A DNA stretch of 64,000 bases from Streptomyces sp. DH24 (GTDB lineage: Bacteria; Actinomycetota; Actinomycetes; Streptomycetales; Streptomycetaceae), in NCBI RefSeq assembly GCF_029813775.1, contig NZ_JARVKW010000003.1:186001-250000 (forward strand). Direction: 5' to 3'. Positions 17,155-26,305 of this stretch are shown here, one piece after another; position 1 is the first letter of the stretch, and every line of letters begins with the position of its first letter. Below the pieces are notes generated by a model. It was not told the origin of the DNA. It did no database searches and worked only from the letters and a program-made list of their open reading frames with translations. The translations under genes and the position numbers were made by a program.

Positions 17155-17325
17155 GCGACGGTCGGCCCGCCCGCCGGACTTTGCCCGTCCTTTACCCTTG
17201 GACGGCCACGACGACCACTCGGTCCTCCATGAAAGGTGTGAGCGTCCGCCCATGGGCGAGCCTCCCAGTACGCGACATCGCGCGAACCACCCCCGCCTGC
17301 CCGATCATGGGACGGAGGTGACCCG

Positions 17326-18702
17326 ATGACCGAAGTGCTCCTGCTCCTGGTGGCGATCCTGCTGTCGCTGGCCTGCGGCGCGTTCGTCGCGGCCGAGTTC
17401 TCGCTCACCACCGTCGAGCGCGGCGACCTGGAAGCGGCGGCCGAGCGCGGCGAACGCGGCGCCCCGGGCGCCCTGAAGGCCGTACGGAACCTGACCTTCC
17501 AGCTCTCCGGCGCGCAGCTCGGCATCACGGTCACCAATCTGGTGGTCGGCATGCTCGCCGAGCCGTCCATCGCCGCGCTCATCGCCGGCCCGCTGGAGGA
17601 TCTGGGCGTCTCGCGGTCCACGGCGTCCTCGCTGGCGCTGGTCATCGGTACGGCCCTGTCGACGGTGTTCCTGATGGTCGTCGGCGAGCTGGTGCCGAAG
17701 AACTGGGCGATCTCCTCGCCGCTGGTCGTCGCCAAGCGGGTGGGCAGCGCGCAGCGCTGGTTCAGCGCCGCCTTCCGGCCCTTCATCACGCACCTCAACA
17801 ACACCGCGAACCGCGTGGTGCGCCGCCTGGGCGTGGAGCCCGCCGAGGAACTGGCCTCCGCGCGCTCACCGCAGGAACTCGCGGCGCTCGCCCGGCACTC
17901 CGCCAGGAAGGGCGCCCTGGAGGCCGACACCGCCGAGCTGTTCGTGCGGACCCTGAACCTCGCCGACCTGACCGCGGAGAACGTCATGACCCCGCGCGTG
18001 CAGGTCGTCGCCCTGGAGGCGCAGGCCTCCTGCGAGGACGTGGCGAACGCGACGCGGGCCACCGGCCTGTCCCGGTTCCCGGTCTACCGCGGCAGCCTCG
18101 ACGCGGTCGTGGGCACCGCCCACATCAAGGACGTCCTGACGGTGCCCGCGGAACGCCGCCCGCGCGTGCCGGTCTCCGACCTGATGCGCGAACCGCTCCT
18201 GGTGCCCGAGTCGCTGACCGTCGACCGGCTCCTGGACCGGCTGTCGGGCAGGCGCACGATGGCCGTCGTCATCGACGAGTACGGCGGCACGGCCGGCGTG
18301 GCCACGCTGGAGGACATCGTCGAGGAGGTCGTCGGCGAGGTGCGGGACGAGCACGACCCGCACGAGACCCCCGACATCGCCGCGGCCGGCACCGACGAGG
18401 ACGGGCACGCCCTGTACTCGGCGGACGGCGCGGCCCGCGTCGACCACCTGGTCCAGGTCGGCATGCGCCCGCCGGAGGGCCCGTACGAGACCCTGGCCGG
18501 TCTGGTCGCGACCGAGCTCGGCCGCATCCCCGCCGTGGGCGACACCCTGGACGTCGCCCGCTGGCGGCTGACGGTCCTGGACGCCACGGGACGCCGGGCG
18601 GCCCGCGTGCTGATGCGCGCGCCGCTCGCCGACGAGACGGGTCCGCCTCACCGGGCGCGCCGGACACGCGTGACGCACGAGAAGGGGGCGGACGGACGAT
18701 GA
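17326..18702 (+). CDS. CNNM/CBS-domain (CorC/HlyC) ion transporter, first of a pair
   Basis: A 458-residue protein: CNNM (DUF21) membrane domain to about residue 180 with AAEFSLTTVERGDLE and GELVPKNWAISSP; a CBS pair (VMTPRVQVVAL, SRFPVYRG, VVIDEYGGTAGVATLEDIVEE); and a C-terminal CorC_HlyC domain. The family is linked to magnesium or cobalt efflux. RBS GGAGGTGA precedes the start. The stop overlaps the next gene by 4 bases. The 170-bp leader contains a CCGTCC/GGACGG hairpin at 17185-17205 that I cannot assign. Confidence 0.93.
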   Translation: MTEVLLLLVAILLSLACGAFVAAEFSLTTVERGDLEAAAERGERGAPGALKAVRNLTFQLSGAQLGITVTNLVVGMLAEPSIAALIAGPLEDLGVSRSTASSLALVIGTALSTVFLMVVGELVPKNWAISSPLVVAKRVGSAQRWFSAAFRPFITHLNNTANRVVRRLGVEPAEELASARSPQELAALARHSARKGALEADTAELFVRTLNLADLTAENVMTPRVQVVALEAQASCEDVANATRATGLSRFPVYRGSLDAVVGTAHIKDVLTVPAERRPRVPVSDLMREPLLVPESLTVDRLLDRLSGRRTMAVVIDEYGGTAGVATLEDIVEEVVGEVRDEHDPHETPDIAAAGTDEDGHALYSADGAARVDHLVQVGMRPPEGPYETLAGLVATELGRIPAVGDTLDVARWRLTVLDATGRRAARVLMRAPLADETGPPHRARRTRVTHEKGADGR

Positions 18703-19712
18703 CCGTCGTACAGCTGCTGATCGGTCTCGCGACCCTGGTCCTGAACGCCTTCTTCGTCGGCGCCGAGTTCGCCCTGATCTCCGTGCGCCGCAGCCAGATC
18801 GAGCCGTACGCCGAGGAGGGCGACCGGCGCGCGAAGAGCGTGCTGTGGGGGCTGGAGCACGTGTCCGCGCTGATGGCCGCCGCCCAGCTCGGCATCACGC
18901 TGTGCACCCTGGTCCTCGGTATCGTCGCGGAGCCGGCCATCGAGCACCTGCTGGAACCGGTGTTCCACGCGACGGGCGTGCCGTCCGGCGCGGGCCACGC
19001 GGCGTCCTTCGTGATCGCGCTGGCCCTGGCGACGTACCTGCACATGCTGCTGGGCGAGATGGTGCCGAAGAACATCGCGCTCGCGGAGCCGGTGCACAGC
19101 GCGCTGCTGCTCGGTCCGCCGCTGGTGGCGCTGTCCCGGGCGCTGCGGCCGGTGATCTTCACCATCAACGCGTTCGCCAACGCGCTGCTCACGCTGCTGC
19201 GGGTGGACGTCAAGGAGGAGGTCGCGGCGACGTTCTCGGACGACGAGCTGGCCCGGATCGTGCGGGACTCCGGCGAGGCGGGCCTCATCGACGACCGCGC
19301 CCGGGAGCGGCTGCACGACGCCCTGGAGCTGGGCCGCCGTCCGGTCCGGGACGTGGTGCTGCCACTGGAACGCGTCGTCTACGCGCGCGTGGGCGTCACG
19401 CCCGAGCAGTTGGAGGCGCTGTCGGCGCAGTCGGGCTTCTCCCGCTTCCCGATCGTGGACGAGGGGCGCCGGATCGTCGGCTACCTGCACGTGAAGGACG
19501 CGCTGGACGCCTCGCCGCGGGACGTGCCGTTCGGGCTGCGGGACATGCGGCCCATCGCGCGCGTACGGGAGAGCACGCCGCTGGACGACGTGCTGACGGC
19601 GATGCGCCGCAGCCGTACGCATCTGGCGGCCGTGCTCGGCGCCGACCGGCGGCTGGCGGGTCTGGTGACCATGGAGGACGTGCTGCAGGAGCTGTTCGGG
19701 CAGCGGACCTGA
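18699..19712 (+). CDS. CNNM/CBS-domain ion transporter, second of a pair
   Basis: A 337-residue paralogue of the preceding protein with the same AEFALISVRRSQIE and GEMVPKNIALAEP membrane signatures and a CBS pair, but without the C-terminal CorC_HlyC domain. It starts within the stop of the first gene (ATGA), so they are co-translated and may form a heteromer. The missing domain distinguishes a likely regulatory role for the longer partner. No terminator is evident before the repeat array. Confidence 0.92.
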   Translation: MTVVQLLIGLATLVLNAFFVGAEFALISVRRSQIEPYAEEGDRRAKSVLWGLEHVSALMAAAQLGITLCTLVLGIVAEPAIEHLLEPVFHATGVPSGAGHAASFVIALALATYLHMLLGEMVPKNIALAEPVHSALLLGPPLVALSRALRPVIFTINAFANALLTLLRVDVKEEVAATFSDDELARIVRDSGEAGLIDDRARERLHDALELGRRPVRDVVLPLERVVYARVGVTPEQLEALSAQSGFSRFPIVDEGRRIVGYLHVKDALDASPRDVPFGLRDMRPIARVRESTPLDDVLTAMRRSRTHLAAVLGADRRLAGLVTMEDVLQELFGQRT

Positions 19713-19810
19713 GAGGGCCGGGGCAGCGAGCCTCGTTGCCGCGCCCCGCCCAGCCCAGCCCCGCGCATGCGGGCTCGCGGGGCGGGCACGGGCGGGTGGC
19801 GCCGCGCCCC

Positions 19811-19920
19811 GTGCGGACGCGGGGACCCGTGCGGACGGGGGGACCCTGCCAACGAGGGGGGACCCCTGCGGACGCGGGGACCCGTTGCGGACAGGGGGAC
19901 CCGTGCGGACAGGGGGACCG
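19811..19920. repeat. GC-rich tandem array of 18-20 bp units, about six copies
   Basis: The unit reads approximately GTGCGGACGCGGGGACCC, with variant copies at 19811, 19829, 19847, 19867, 19886 and 19904. It occupies the gap between the CNNM pair and the SGNH hydrolase gene. It has no protein-coding features and is unrelated in sequence to the arrays at 11291 and 35430. Confidence 0.8.
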
Positions 19921-19958
19921 ACCGCTGGGTATGTGCACGCGCTACGCTTTCTGTCGCC

Positions 19959-20765
19959 ATGCAGACGAACCCCACCCACACCAGCCTGGTCGCGGTCGGC
20001 GACTCCTTCACCGAGGGTATGTCGGACCTCCTGCCGGACGGCTCCTACCGGGGCTGGGCCGATCTCCTCGCCGCCCGGATGGCCGCCCGCACGCCCGGCT
20101 TCCGGTACGCCAACCTCGCCGTGCGCGGCAAGCTCATCCAGCAGATCGTCGACGAGCAGGTCAAGGTGGCGGCGGCCATGCGGGCCGACGTGGTCACGCT
20201 GGTCGGCGGGCTGAACGACACGCTGCGCCCCAAGTGCGACATGGGCCGGGTGCGCGATCTGCTGACCGAGGCGGTGGAGCGGCTGGCGCCGAACTGCAAG
20301 CAGCTGGTGCTGATGCGCAGCCCGGGCCGGCAGGGTCCCGTCCTGGAGCGGTTCCGGCCGCGCATGGAGGCGCTGTTCGCCTGCGTCGACGACCTCGCCG
20401 CCCGGCACGGAGCGCTGGTCGTCGACCTGTACGGGGCGCCCTCGCTGGCCGACCCGCGACTGTGGGACGTGGACCGGCTGCACCTGACGGCGGAGGGCCA
20501 CCGCCGGGTCGCCGAGGCCGTGTGGCAGAGCCTCGGGTACGAGCCGGAGGACCCCGAGTGGCACGCGCCGATGGCGCTGACGCCGCCGCCGGGCTGGGCC
20601 GCACGGCGCGTCGCGGACGTCCGGTTCGCCCGCCGGCACCTGCTGCCATGGATCGGCCGCCGCCTGACGGGCCGCTCCTCCGGCGACGGCCGCCCGCCCA
20701 AGCGCCCCGCACTGCTGCCGCTGGAGGGGCCCGAACTGCTGCGGTTCGACGGGCCGTCGGCGTAG
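19959..20765 (+). CDS. SGNH/GDSL-family hydrolase
   Basis: A 268-residue cytoplasmic protein. The nucleophile Ser16 sits in VGDSFTEG; GGLNDTLRP provides the third-block Asn; and DRLHLTAEGHRRVA carries the catalytic Asp-His pair. Family members are esterases or lipases acting on acyl esters; there is no signal peptide. TACGCT at 19942-19947 resembles a -10 element about a dozen bases before the ATG, so the transcript may be nearly leaderless, consistent with the lack of a good ribosome-binding site. Confidence 0.9.
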   Translation: MQTNPTHTSLVAVGDSFTEGMSDLLPDGSYRGWADLLAARMAARTPGFRYANLAVRGKLIQQIVDEQVKVAAAMRADVVTLVGGLNDTLRPKCDMGRVRDLLTEAVERLAPNCKQLVLMRSPGRQGPVLERFRPRMEALFACVDDLAARHGALVVDLYGAPSLADPRLWDVDRLHLTAEGHRRVAEAVWQSLGYEPEDPEWHAPMALTPPPGWAARRVADVRFARRHLLPWIGRRLTGRSSGDGRPPKRPALLPLEGPELLRFDGPSA

Positions 20766-20873
20766 GCACGCGCGTGCCCACGGGTCCGGCGGGCGCGGCG
20801 GCCGGCTCTCGTAGGTTTCCACGAACCGACCCGTGGCGCCGACCTGCACGAATCGCCAGTAGAATCCGTACAC

Positions 20874-22316
20874 GTGACTTCTGCTCCCGCCAAGCCCCGC
20901 ATCCCGAACGTCCTCGCCGGACGCTACGCCTCGGCCGAGCTCGCCACGCTCTGGTCGCCCGAGCAGAAGGTGAAGCTGGAGCGCCGGCTCTGGCTCGCCG
21001 TGCTGCGTGCCCAGCAGGACCTCGGCATCGACGTGCCGGACGAGGCGCTCGCCGCCTACGAACGGGTCCTCGACCAGGTCGACCTGGCCTCCATCGCGGA
21101 GCGCGAGAAGGTCACGCGGCACGACGTGAAGGCGCGCATCGAGGAGTTCAACGCCCTCGCCGGGCACGAGCACGTGCACAAGGGCATGACCTCCCGCGAC
21201 CTGACGGAGAACGTCGAGCAACTCCAGGTCCGCCTGTCGCTGGAGCTGATGCGCGACCGGACCGTGGCCGTGCTGGCCCGGCTGGGCAAGCTGGCCGGCG
21301 AGTACGGCGAGCTGGTCATGGCCGGCCGCTCGCACAACGTCGCCGCGCAGGCCACCACCCTCGGCAAGCGTTTCGCCACCGCCGCCGACGAGCTGCTCGT
21401 GGCGTACGGCCGCGTCGAGGAACTGCTCGGCCGCTACCCGCTGCGCGGCATCAAGGGCCCGGTCGGCACCGCCCAGGACATGCTCGACCTGCTCGGCGGC
21501 GACGCGGGCAAGCTCGCCGAGCTGGAGCAGCGCATCGCCGGTCACCTGGGCTTCTCGCAGGCGTTCACCTCGGTCGGCCAGGTCTACCCGCGCTCGCTGG
21601 ACTACGAGGTGGTGACCGCGCTGGTGCAGCTGGCGGCGGCCCCCTCGTCGCTGGCGAAGACGATCCGGCTGATGGCCGGGCACGAGCTGGTCACCGAGGG
21701 CTTCAAGCCGGGCCAGGTCGGCTCCTCGGCGATGCCGCACAAGATGAACACCCGCTCCTGCGAGCGCGTCAACGGCCTGATGGTGATCCTGCGCGGCTAC
21801 GCGTCGATGACCGGCGAGCTGGCGGGCGACCAGTGGAACGAGGGCGACGTGTCCTGTTCGGTGGTGCGCCGGGTCGCGCTGCCGGACGCGTTCTTCGCGT
21901 TGGACGGTCTGCTGGAGACGTTCCTGACGGTGCTCGACGAGTTCGGCGCGTTCCCGGCGGTCGTGGCCCGGGAGCTGGACCGCTACCTGCCGTTCCTCGC
22001 CACCACCAAGGTGCTGATGGGCGCGGTGCGCGCGGGCGTCGGCCGTGAGGTCGCGCACGAGGCGATCAAGGAGAACGCGGTCGCGACCGCCCTCGCCATG
22101 CGCGAACGGGGCGCCGAGCGCAACGACCTGCTCGACAAGCTCGCCGCCGACGAGCGCATCCCGCTGGACCGGGTCGGCCTGGAGGCGCTGATGGCCGACA
22201 AGCTGTCCTTCACGGGCGCCGCGGGCGACCAGGTGGCCGCCGTCGTCGGCCGCGTCGAGGAGATCGTCAAGCAGCACCCGGAGGCCGCCGGCTACACGCC
22301 CGGCGCGATCCTCTGA
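20874..22316 (+). CDS. purB: Adenylosuccinate lyase PurB
   Basis: A 480-residue lyase acting twice in purine synthesis (SAICAR to AICAR, adenylosuccinate to AMP). It contains HEHVHKGMTSRDLTEN near residue 98, the catalytic His in GRSHNVAAQ and the mobile signature loop GSSAMPHKMNTRSCER near residue 283. TAGAAT at 20860-20865 resembles a -10 element 8 bases before the GTG, so translation is probably leaderless. It is followed 13 bases later by mug. Confidence 0.97.
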   Translation: MTSAPAKPRIPNVLAGRYASAELATLWSPEQKVKLERRLWLAVLRAQQDLGIDVPDEALAAYERVLDQVDLASIAEREKVTRHDVKARIEEFNALAGHEHVHKGMTSRDLTENVEQLQVRLSLELMRDRTVAVLARLGKLAGEYGELVMAGRSHNVAAQATTLGKRFATAADELLVAYGRVEELLGRYPLRGIKGPVGTAQDMLDLLGGDAGKLAELEQRIAGHLGFSQAFTSVGQVYPRSLDYEVVTALVQLAAAPSSLAKTIRLMAGHELVTEGFKPGQVGSSAMPHKMNTRSCERVNGLMVILRGYASMTGELAGDQWNEGDVSCSVVRRVALPDAFFALDGLLETFLTVLDEFGAFPAVVARELDRYLPFLATTKVLMGAVRAGVGREVAHEAIKENAVATALAMRERGAERNDLLDKLAADERIPLDRVGLEALMADKLSFTGAAGDQVAAVVGRVEEIVKQHPEAAGYTPGAIL

Positions 22317-22329
22317 CCCGTCACCCGGC

Positions 22330-22875
22330 ATGCCGCGCTTCACCGCCGCCGAGCTGGAGGCCGCCCGCGACCGTCTCGTACCGGACGTCGTCGCGGACGG
22401 CCTGCGCGTGCTGTTCTGCGGCATCAACCCGGGCCTGATGACCGCGGCGACGGGTCACCACTTCGCCCGGCCCGGCAACCGGTTCTGGCCGGTGCTGCAC
22501 CTGTCCGGGTTCACCCCGCGGCTGCTGAAGCCCTCGGAGCAGGGCGAGTTGCTGTCGTACGGGCTCGGCATCACGAACGTCGTCGCGCGGGCCACCGCGC
22601 GGGCGGACGAGCTGACCGCCGAGGAGTACCGGGAGGGCGGGCGGCTGCTGGCCCTGAAGGTGGCGCGGCTGCGGCCGCGGTGGCTGGCGGTGGTCGGTGT
22701 GACGGCCTACCGGGCGGCGTTCGACGACCGGAAGGCGCAGGTCGGGCCGCAGGAGCGGACCATCGGGGACACGCGTGTGTGGGTGCTGCCCAACCCCAGT
22801 GGGCTGAACGCGCACTGGACGGCCGCGACGATGGCCGAGGAGTTCGCGAGGCTCAGGGCCGCCGCCGAGGCGTAG
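22330..22875 (+). CDS. mug: G/U mismatch-specific uracil-DNA glycosylase Mug
   Basis: A 181-residue glycosylase with the Mug active-site motif CGINPGL near residue 30 and the insertion-loop motif NPSGLNAHW near residue 158. It removes uracil or thymine from G mismatches in base-excision repair. It starts 13 bases after purB and is probably co-transcribed. Length and motif spacing match the family. Confidence 0.93.
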   Translation: MPRFTAAELEAARDRLVPDVVADGLRVLFCGINPGLMTAATGHHFARPGNRFWPVLHLSGFTPRLLKPSEQGELLSYGLGITNVVARATARADELTAEEYREGGRLLALKVARLRPRWLAVVGVTAYRAAFDDRKAQVGPQERTIGDTRVWVLPNPSGLNAHWTAATMAEEFARLRAAAEA

Positions 22876-22879
22876 CGGG

Positions 22880-23323
22880 TCAGGGCGGGTCGACGTCCGT
22901 GACGACGGCCAGGAGCTGGAACGGCAGTTCCCTGTCCCACTGGGAGACGCCGAGGGCCATCCAGCGGTCCCGGTCCGGTATGCGCCACAGGTGCAGGTCC
23001 GGCACATGGCAGCTCAGGGTGCCCCAGGGCTCGGGTATGTCCTCGCCGCTCTGGGAGCGCTCGAACACGCCGGCCAGGCCGACGAGGTGGGGCGCGCCCC
23101 AGCGCGCGGTCAGCCGCTCGCTCAGGCCGTCCCGGTAGGCGTCGAACTGCTCCTCGGTCCGCTCCCACTCGGCCGGGCCGCGCTCCCAGAAGTCGCCGCT
23201 CGTCGTCAACTCGGCCACGGTGTAGCCGGGTCCGCGGGATGCGCATCCCGGTCCGCCGTGCTCCGCGGGGAGGTCCCCGGAGCACAGCAGCTCGATCCTG
23301 GCGAGGGCCCGCGCGATGTCCAT
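22880..23323 (-). CDS. Hypothetical protein, 147 residues
   Basis: Begins MDIARALARIELLCSGDLP and ends VTDVDPP. The composition is normal for a folded soluble protein (many Trp and charged residues, DFWERGPAEWERTEEQFD near residue 50), but I recognise no family. Upstream in the same frame lies only antisense shadow of the ABC permease gene, which is why I take the ATG at 23323. It converges on mug with a gap of 4 bases. Confidence 0.7.
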   Translation of the reverse strand: MDIARALARIELLCSGDLPAEHGGPGCASRGPGYTVAELTTSGDFWERGPAEWERTEEQFDAYRDGLSERLTARWGAPHLVGLAGVFERSQSGEDIPEPWGTLSCHVPDLHLWRIPDRDRWMALGVSQWDRELPFQLLAVVTDVDPP

Positions 23324-23379
23324 GTGATCCAGTAAACCCGCCGCCACTGACAATTGGCGTCCCGTCAGGCGCCGCCCTG

Positions 23380-24102
23380 TCAGGCGTCCCGGCGGCGCAC
23401 GCTCCACGCCCCGGCCAGCAGCGCCCCGGTCGTCCACAGCGCGGTCACCGCGAGCCCCGTCCACGGGCCGAGGGCGGCGTCGTACGTCTCCCGCATGACG
23501 ACCTGTCCGGCCCGGTCGGGCAGGAAGTCGGCGGCCGTGCCCGCCGCGTCGCCGATCACGAACGACACGACGACGACCAGCGGGATCAGCAGGGACAGCG
23601 CGGCCAGGCCGCTGCGCAGCAGCGCGGTGAGGCCGGCGGCGAACAGGGCCATCAGCATCAGGTAGACGCCGCAGCCGACGACCCCGCGCGCCTGTTCGCC
23701 CGGGGTGAGACCGTCGGCGGCGGAGCCGAGCCCGGCGCGGCCCACGAGGAGCGCGGCGAGGGCGGTGACCAGCCCCACGGCGAGTGCGGGGAGGGCGACG
23801 GCCACCGCCTTGGCCGCGAACCACCGGCCACGGCGCGGCACGGCGGAGAGCGACAGCCTCAGCCCGCCGGGGAACTCCGAGGACACCGCCATGGCGCCGA
23901 AGGCGATCGCGGCGATCTGGCCGGGCAGCACCCCGGACAGCGCCGTGAACAGCGGGTCGGAGTCCGGTTCGGAGGAGTCCGAGGACGCGGCGAGCGCGGA
24001 GAACGTCGTGGTCGCGGCGAACAGTGCCAGCAAAGTGCCCGGCAGCGCGCGCAGGGTACGGATCTTCAGCCACTCGGCGTGGAGCACGGGCGCGAACGCC
24101 AT
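23380..24102 (-). CDS. ABC-2 type transporter permease
   Basis: A 240-residue protein with about six hydrophobic segments. It starts with the ABC-2 motif LHAEWLKIRTLRA, and FGAMAVSSEFPGGLRLSLSAVPRRGRW is typical of this subfamily. It follows the ATPase gene by 2 bases. Together they form an exporter, probably for drug, bacteriocin or lipid resistance, facing the two-component system that likely controls it. Confidence 0.92.
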   Translation of the reverse strand: MAFAPVLHAEWLKIRTLRALPGTLLALFAATTTFSALAASSDSSEPDSDPLFTALSGVLPGQIAAIAFGAMAVSSEFPGGLRLSLSAVPRRGRWFAAKAVAVALPALAVGLVTALAALLVGRAGLGSAADGLTPGEQARGVVGCGVYLMLMALFAAGLTALLRSGLAALSLLIPLVVVVSFVIGDAAGTAADFLPDRAGQVVMRETYDAALGPWTGLAVTALWTTGALLAGAWSVRRRDA

Positions 24103-24104
24103 GG

Positions 24105-25025
24105 TCAGGCCTCCTGCGGCGGTGCGGTGAACTCGGTCTCGGTCGCGGTCAGACCGAGATAGGCCTGCTCCAACGTGGCCTCCTCGGAGGCCAGTTCCAG
24201 GACGGGCACGCCCGCGGCGGAGACGAGCCGGCCGATGTCGTCCACGCGCGCGTCGTGCACGGTCCAGTGCCCGTCCTCGTGCCGCACGGCGTCGTGCCCG
24301 TGTTCGGTGAGGAGGCCGCTCAGCGCGGTGGTGTCCGTCGTGCGGATGCGGACGCGGGGCCGCACGCGCGCGTGGATGAACTCCCGCATCGGGGTGTCGG
24401 CCAGCAGGCGGCCCCGGCCCAGGACGACGAGGTGGTCGGCGAAGGACGCGGTCTCGTTCATCAGATGGCTGGAGACCAGTACGGTGCGGCCCTCCCCCGC
24501 GAGGCGGCGCAGCAACCCGCGGATCCAGACGATGCCTTCGGGATCGAGTCCGTTGGACGGCTCGTCGAGCATGACCACTTCGGGGTCGCCCAGCAGGGCG
24601 GCGGCGATGCCCAGCCGCTGCCGCATGCCCAGGGAGTAGGTCTTGACCCGGCGGTGCGCCACCGGGGCGATACCGGTCTCCTCCAGCACCTCCTCGACCC
24701 GCCGACGCGGGATGCGGTTGCTCGCGGCGAGCACGCGCAGGTGGTCGCGGCCGGTGCGGGAGCCGTGGGCGGCCTGTGCGTCGAGCAACGCGCCGACGTG
24801 GCGCAGGGGTTCGCCGAGCGCGGGGTAGGGGCGCCCGCCGATCGTGGCGGTTCCCGAGGTCGGCCGGTCGAGGCCGAGGACGAGCCGCATGGTGGTGGAC
24901 TTTCCGGCGCCGTTGGGGCCGAGGAAGCCGGTGACGCGGCCGGGCGGGACGCGGAAGGTGAGGTGGTCCACGGCCCGGCGGGTGCCGTACTCCTTGGTGA
25001 GGTCCTGGACGTCGATGCTGGTCAT
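24105..25025 (-). CDS. ABC transporter ATP-binding protein (DrrA/BcrA type)
   Basis: A 306-residue ATPase: Walker A GPNGAGKST near residue 37, signature YSLGMRQRL, Walker B VVMLDEPSNGLDPEG and switch VSSH. The C-terminal domain of about 85 residues is typical of drug-export ATPases. I take the ATG at 25025; the longer frame upstream is antisense to the kinase gene. It diverges from the histidine kinase across 108 bp that contain a perfect 20-bp palindrome. Confidence 0.94.
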   Translation of the reverse strand: MTSIDVQDLTKEYGTRRAVDHLTFRVPPGRVTGFLGPNGAGKSTTMRLVLGLDRPTSGTATIGGRPYPALGEPLRHVGALLDAQAAHGSRTGRDHLRVLAASNRIPRRRVEEVLEETGIAPVAHRRVKTYSLGMRQRLGIAAALLGDPEVVMLDEPSNGLDPEGIVWIRGLLRRLAGEGRTVLVSSHLMNETASFADHLVVLGRGRLLADTPMREFIHARVRPRVRIRTTDTTALSGLLTEHGHDAVRHEDGHWTVHDARVDDIGRLVSAAGVPVLELASEEATLEQAYLGLTATETEFTAPPQEA

Positions 25026-25080
25026 GGCCTCAGCCTGGCCGCCGGGGCGGGTCCTGGGCCTCCCCCGCCGGTGGGGATCG

Positions 25081-25100
25081 CCTCCCCCGCGCGGGGGAGG
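25081..25100. promoter_or_regulatory. Perfect 20-bp palindrome between ABC exporter and two-component genes
   Basis: The arms are CCTCCCCCGC and GCGGGGGAGG with no spacer. A partial second copy (CCTCCCCCGCCGG) lies about 24 bp upstream. The region is shared by divergent promoters of the exporter and the histidine kinase, and CCCCCGC-type repeats flank it. It is a good candidate for the binding site of the NarL-type response regulator encoded at 26306. It could instead be a transcription attenuator. Confidence 0.55.
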
Positions 25101-25133
25101 TCCGGTGTCGGTGCCGGCTGGCACGATGACGGA

Positions 25134-26291
25134 ATGGTCCGCCTGCTGCGGCCCCTGCTCCGGGGGGCCACCTACACACGCCTGCTGCACCTGTGGGTGC
25201 CGGTGCTGGCGGTCTCCGTGTGGATGTTCATCGACATGTCGACCCCGTGGGTGCCCGCGCTCGTGCTGGTCCCGGTCGGGCTGATCCCGGCCGTGCGGCT
25301 CGGCGAGGGCGTGCAGGCGCGGCTGCTGCTGACGCCCGGCGCGTCCGACCCGGGTATCGCGGCGGCAGCGGCGGCGACCTGGCGGGACCGCGCCCGGACC
25401 GTGCTGTGGCTGGAGACCCGGATGGCGCTCGGCGCCGTGACGGCCCTGGTGACGGTCTGGCTGCCCTCCCTGTCCTACGAGTTGGCCGTCGCCGCCGCCG
25501 GGAGCGCCGGGCGGGACATCCCCGTGCTGCGCGACCTCGCCCCGCACTGGGCGTACGCGCTGCTGGTGCCGCTGCCGCTCGTCCTGCTGTACGCGGCGGT
25601 CGTCGCGCTGGGCGAACTCGTCACGTTTCTGGCACGCGTGCTGCTCGGCCCCTCGGCGGCGGAGCGGCTGGCCGCCCTGGAGGAGCGCACCGACCAGCTC
25701 CTCGAACGCACCCGCATCGCCCGTGAGCTGCACGATTCCATCGGGCACGCCCTGACGGTGGCCGTCGTGCAGGCGGGGGCCGCGCGGGCGGCCGGCAGCG
25801 CGGAGTTCACGGAGCGTGCGCTGACCGCGATCGAGGAGACCGGCCGGACCGCGCTGGAGGACCTGGAGCGGGTGCTCGGCGTGCTGCGCGAGGCGGACCG
25901 GCCGGTGAGCGCGCGGCCCACGCTGACGGACGCCGACCGGCTGCTGGAGTCCGCGCGCCGCTCCGGGGCGAAGGTGGACGCGGAGGTGACCGGCCCGCTC
26001 GACCGGGTGCCCGGCCCGGTCTCCCGCGAGGGCTACCGCATCCTCCAGGAGGCCCTGACGAACGTGCTGCGGCACTCCGGGGCGGTCCCCGCGCGGGTAC
26101 GGATCGGCGTCGCGGACGAGCTGCTCGCGCTGGAGGTCCGCAATGCCCTCGGCGCCGCCGATGCCCCGAACGCGGGCCGTGGCAGCGGGCTGCGCGGCAT
26201 CCACGAGCGCGCGGCGCTGCTCGGCGGGCACGCGTGGACCGGTCCTGACGCCGGCGACTGGCAGGTCCGGGTGGAACTGCCACTGCGTTGA
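25134..26291 (+). CDS. Sensor histidine kinase (NarL/DesK type)
   Basis: A 385-residue kinase. Four membrane segments lie in residues about 20-55 and 95-165, with no large extracellular domain. A HisKA_3 dimerisation domain follows with the phosphoacceptor His200 (RIARELHDSIGH), then the HATPase domain (EALTNVLRHSG, GRGSGLRGIHERA). Such membrane-embedded sensors often detect cell-envelope stress or antibiotics. It lies 14 bases before the response regulator and diverges from the exporter it probably controls. Confidence 0.93.
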   Translation: MVRLLRPLLRGATYTRLLHLWVPVLAVSVWMFIDMSTPWVPALVLVPVGLIPAVRLGEGVQARLLLTPGASDPGIAAAAAATWRDRARTVLWLETRMALGAVTALVTVWLPSLSYELAVAAAGSAGRDIPVLRDLAPHWAYALLVPLPLVLLYAAVVALGELVTFLARVLLGPSAAERLAALEERTDQLLERTRIARELHDSIGHALTVAVVQAGAARAAGSAEFTERALTAIEETGRTALEDLERVLGVLREADRPVSARPTLTDADRLLESARRSGAKVDAEVTGPLDRVPGPVSREGYRILQEALTNVLRHSGAVPARVRIGVADELLALEVRNALGAADAPNAGRGSGLRGIHERAALLGGHAWTGPDAGDWQVRVELPLR

Positions 26292-26305
26292 TCTACGCTG
26301 ACCGG

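Noticed and set aside
17155..17325. M-box magnesium riboswitch
   Set aside because: The characteristic GGTGAGGCTCC block is absent; only a short hairpin is seen.
18648..22427. Very long minus-strand open frame (about 1259 residues)
   Set aside because: It lies antisense to the CNNM pair, SGNH hydrolase and purB, all with clear family motifs; its length is a product of high GC.
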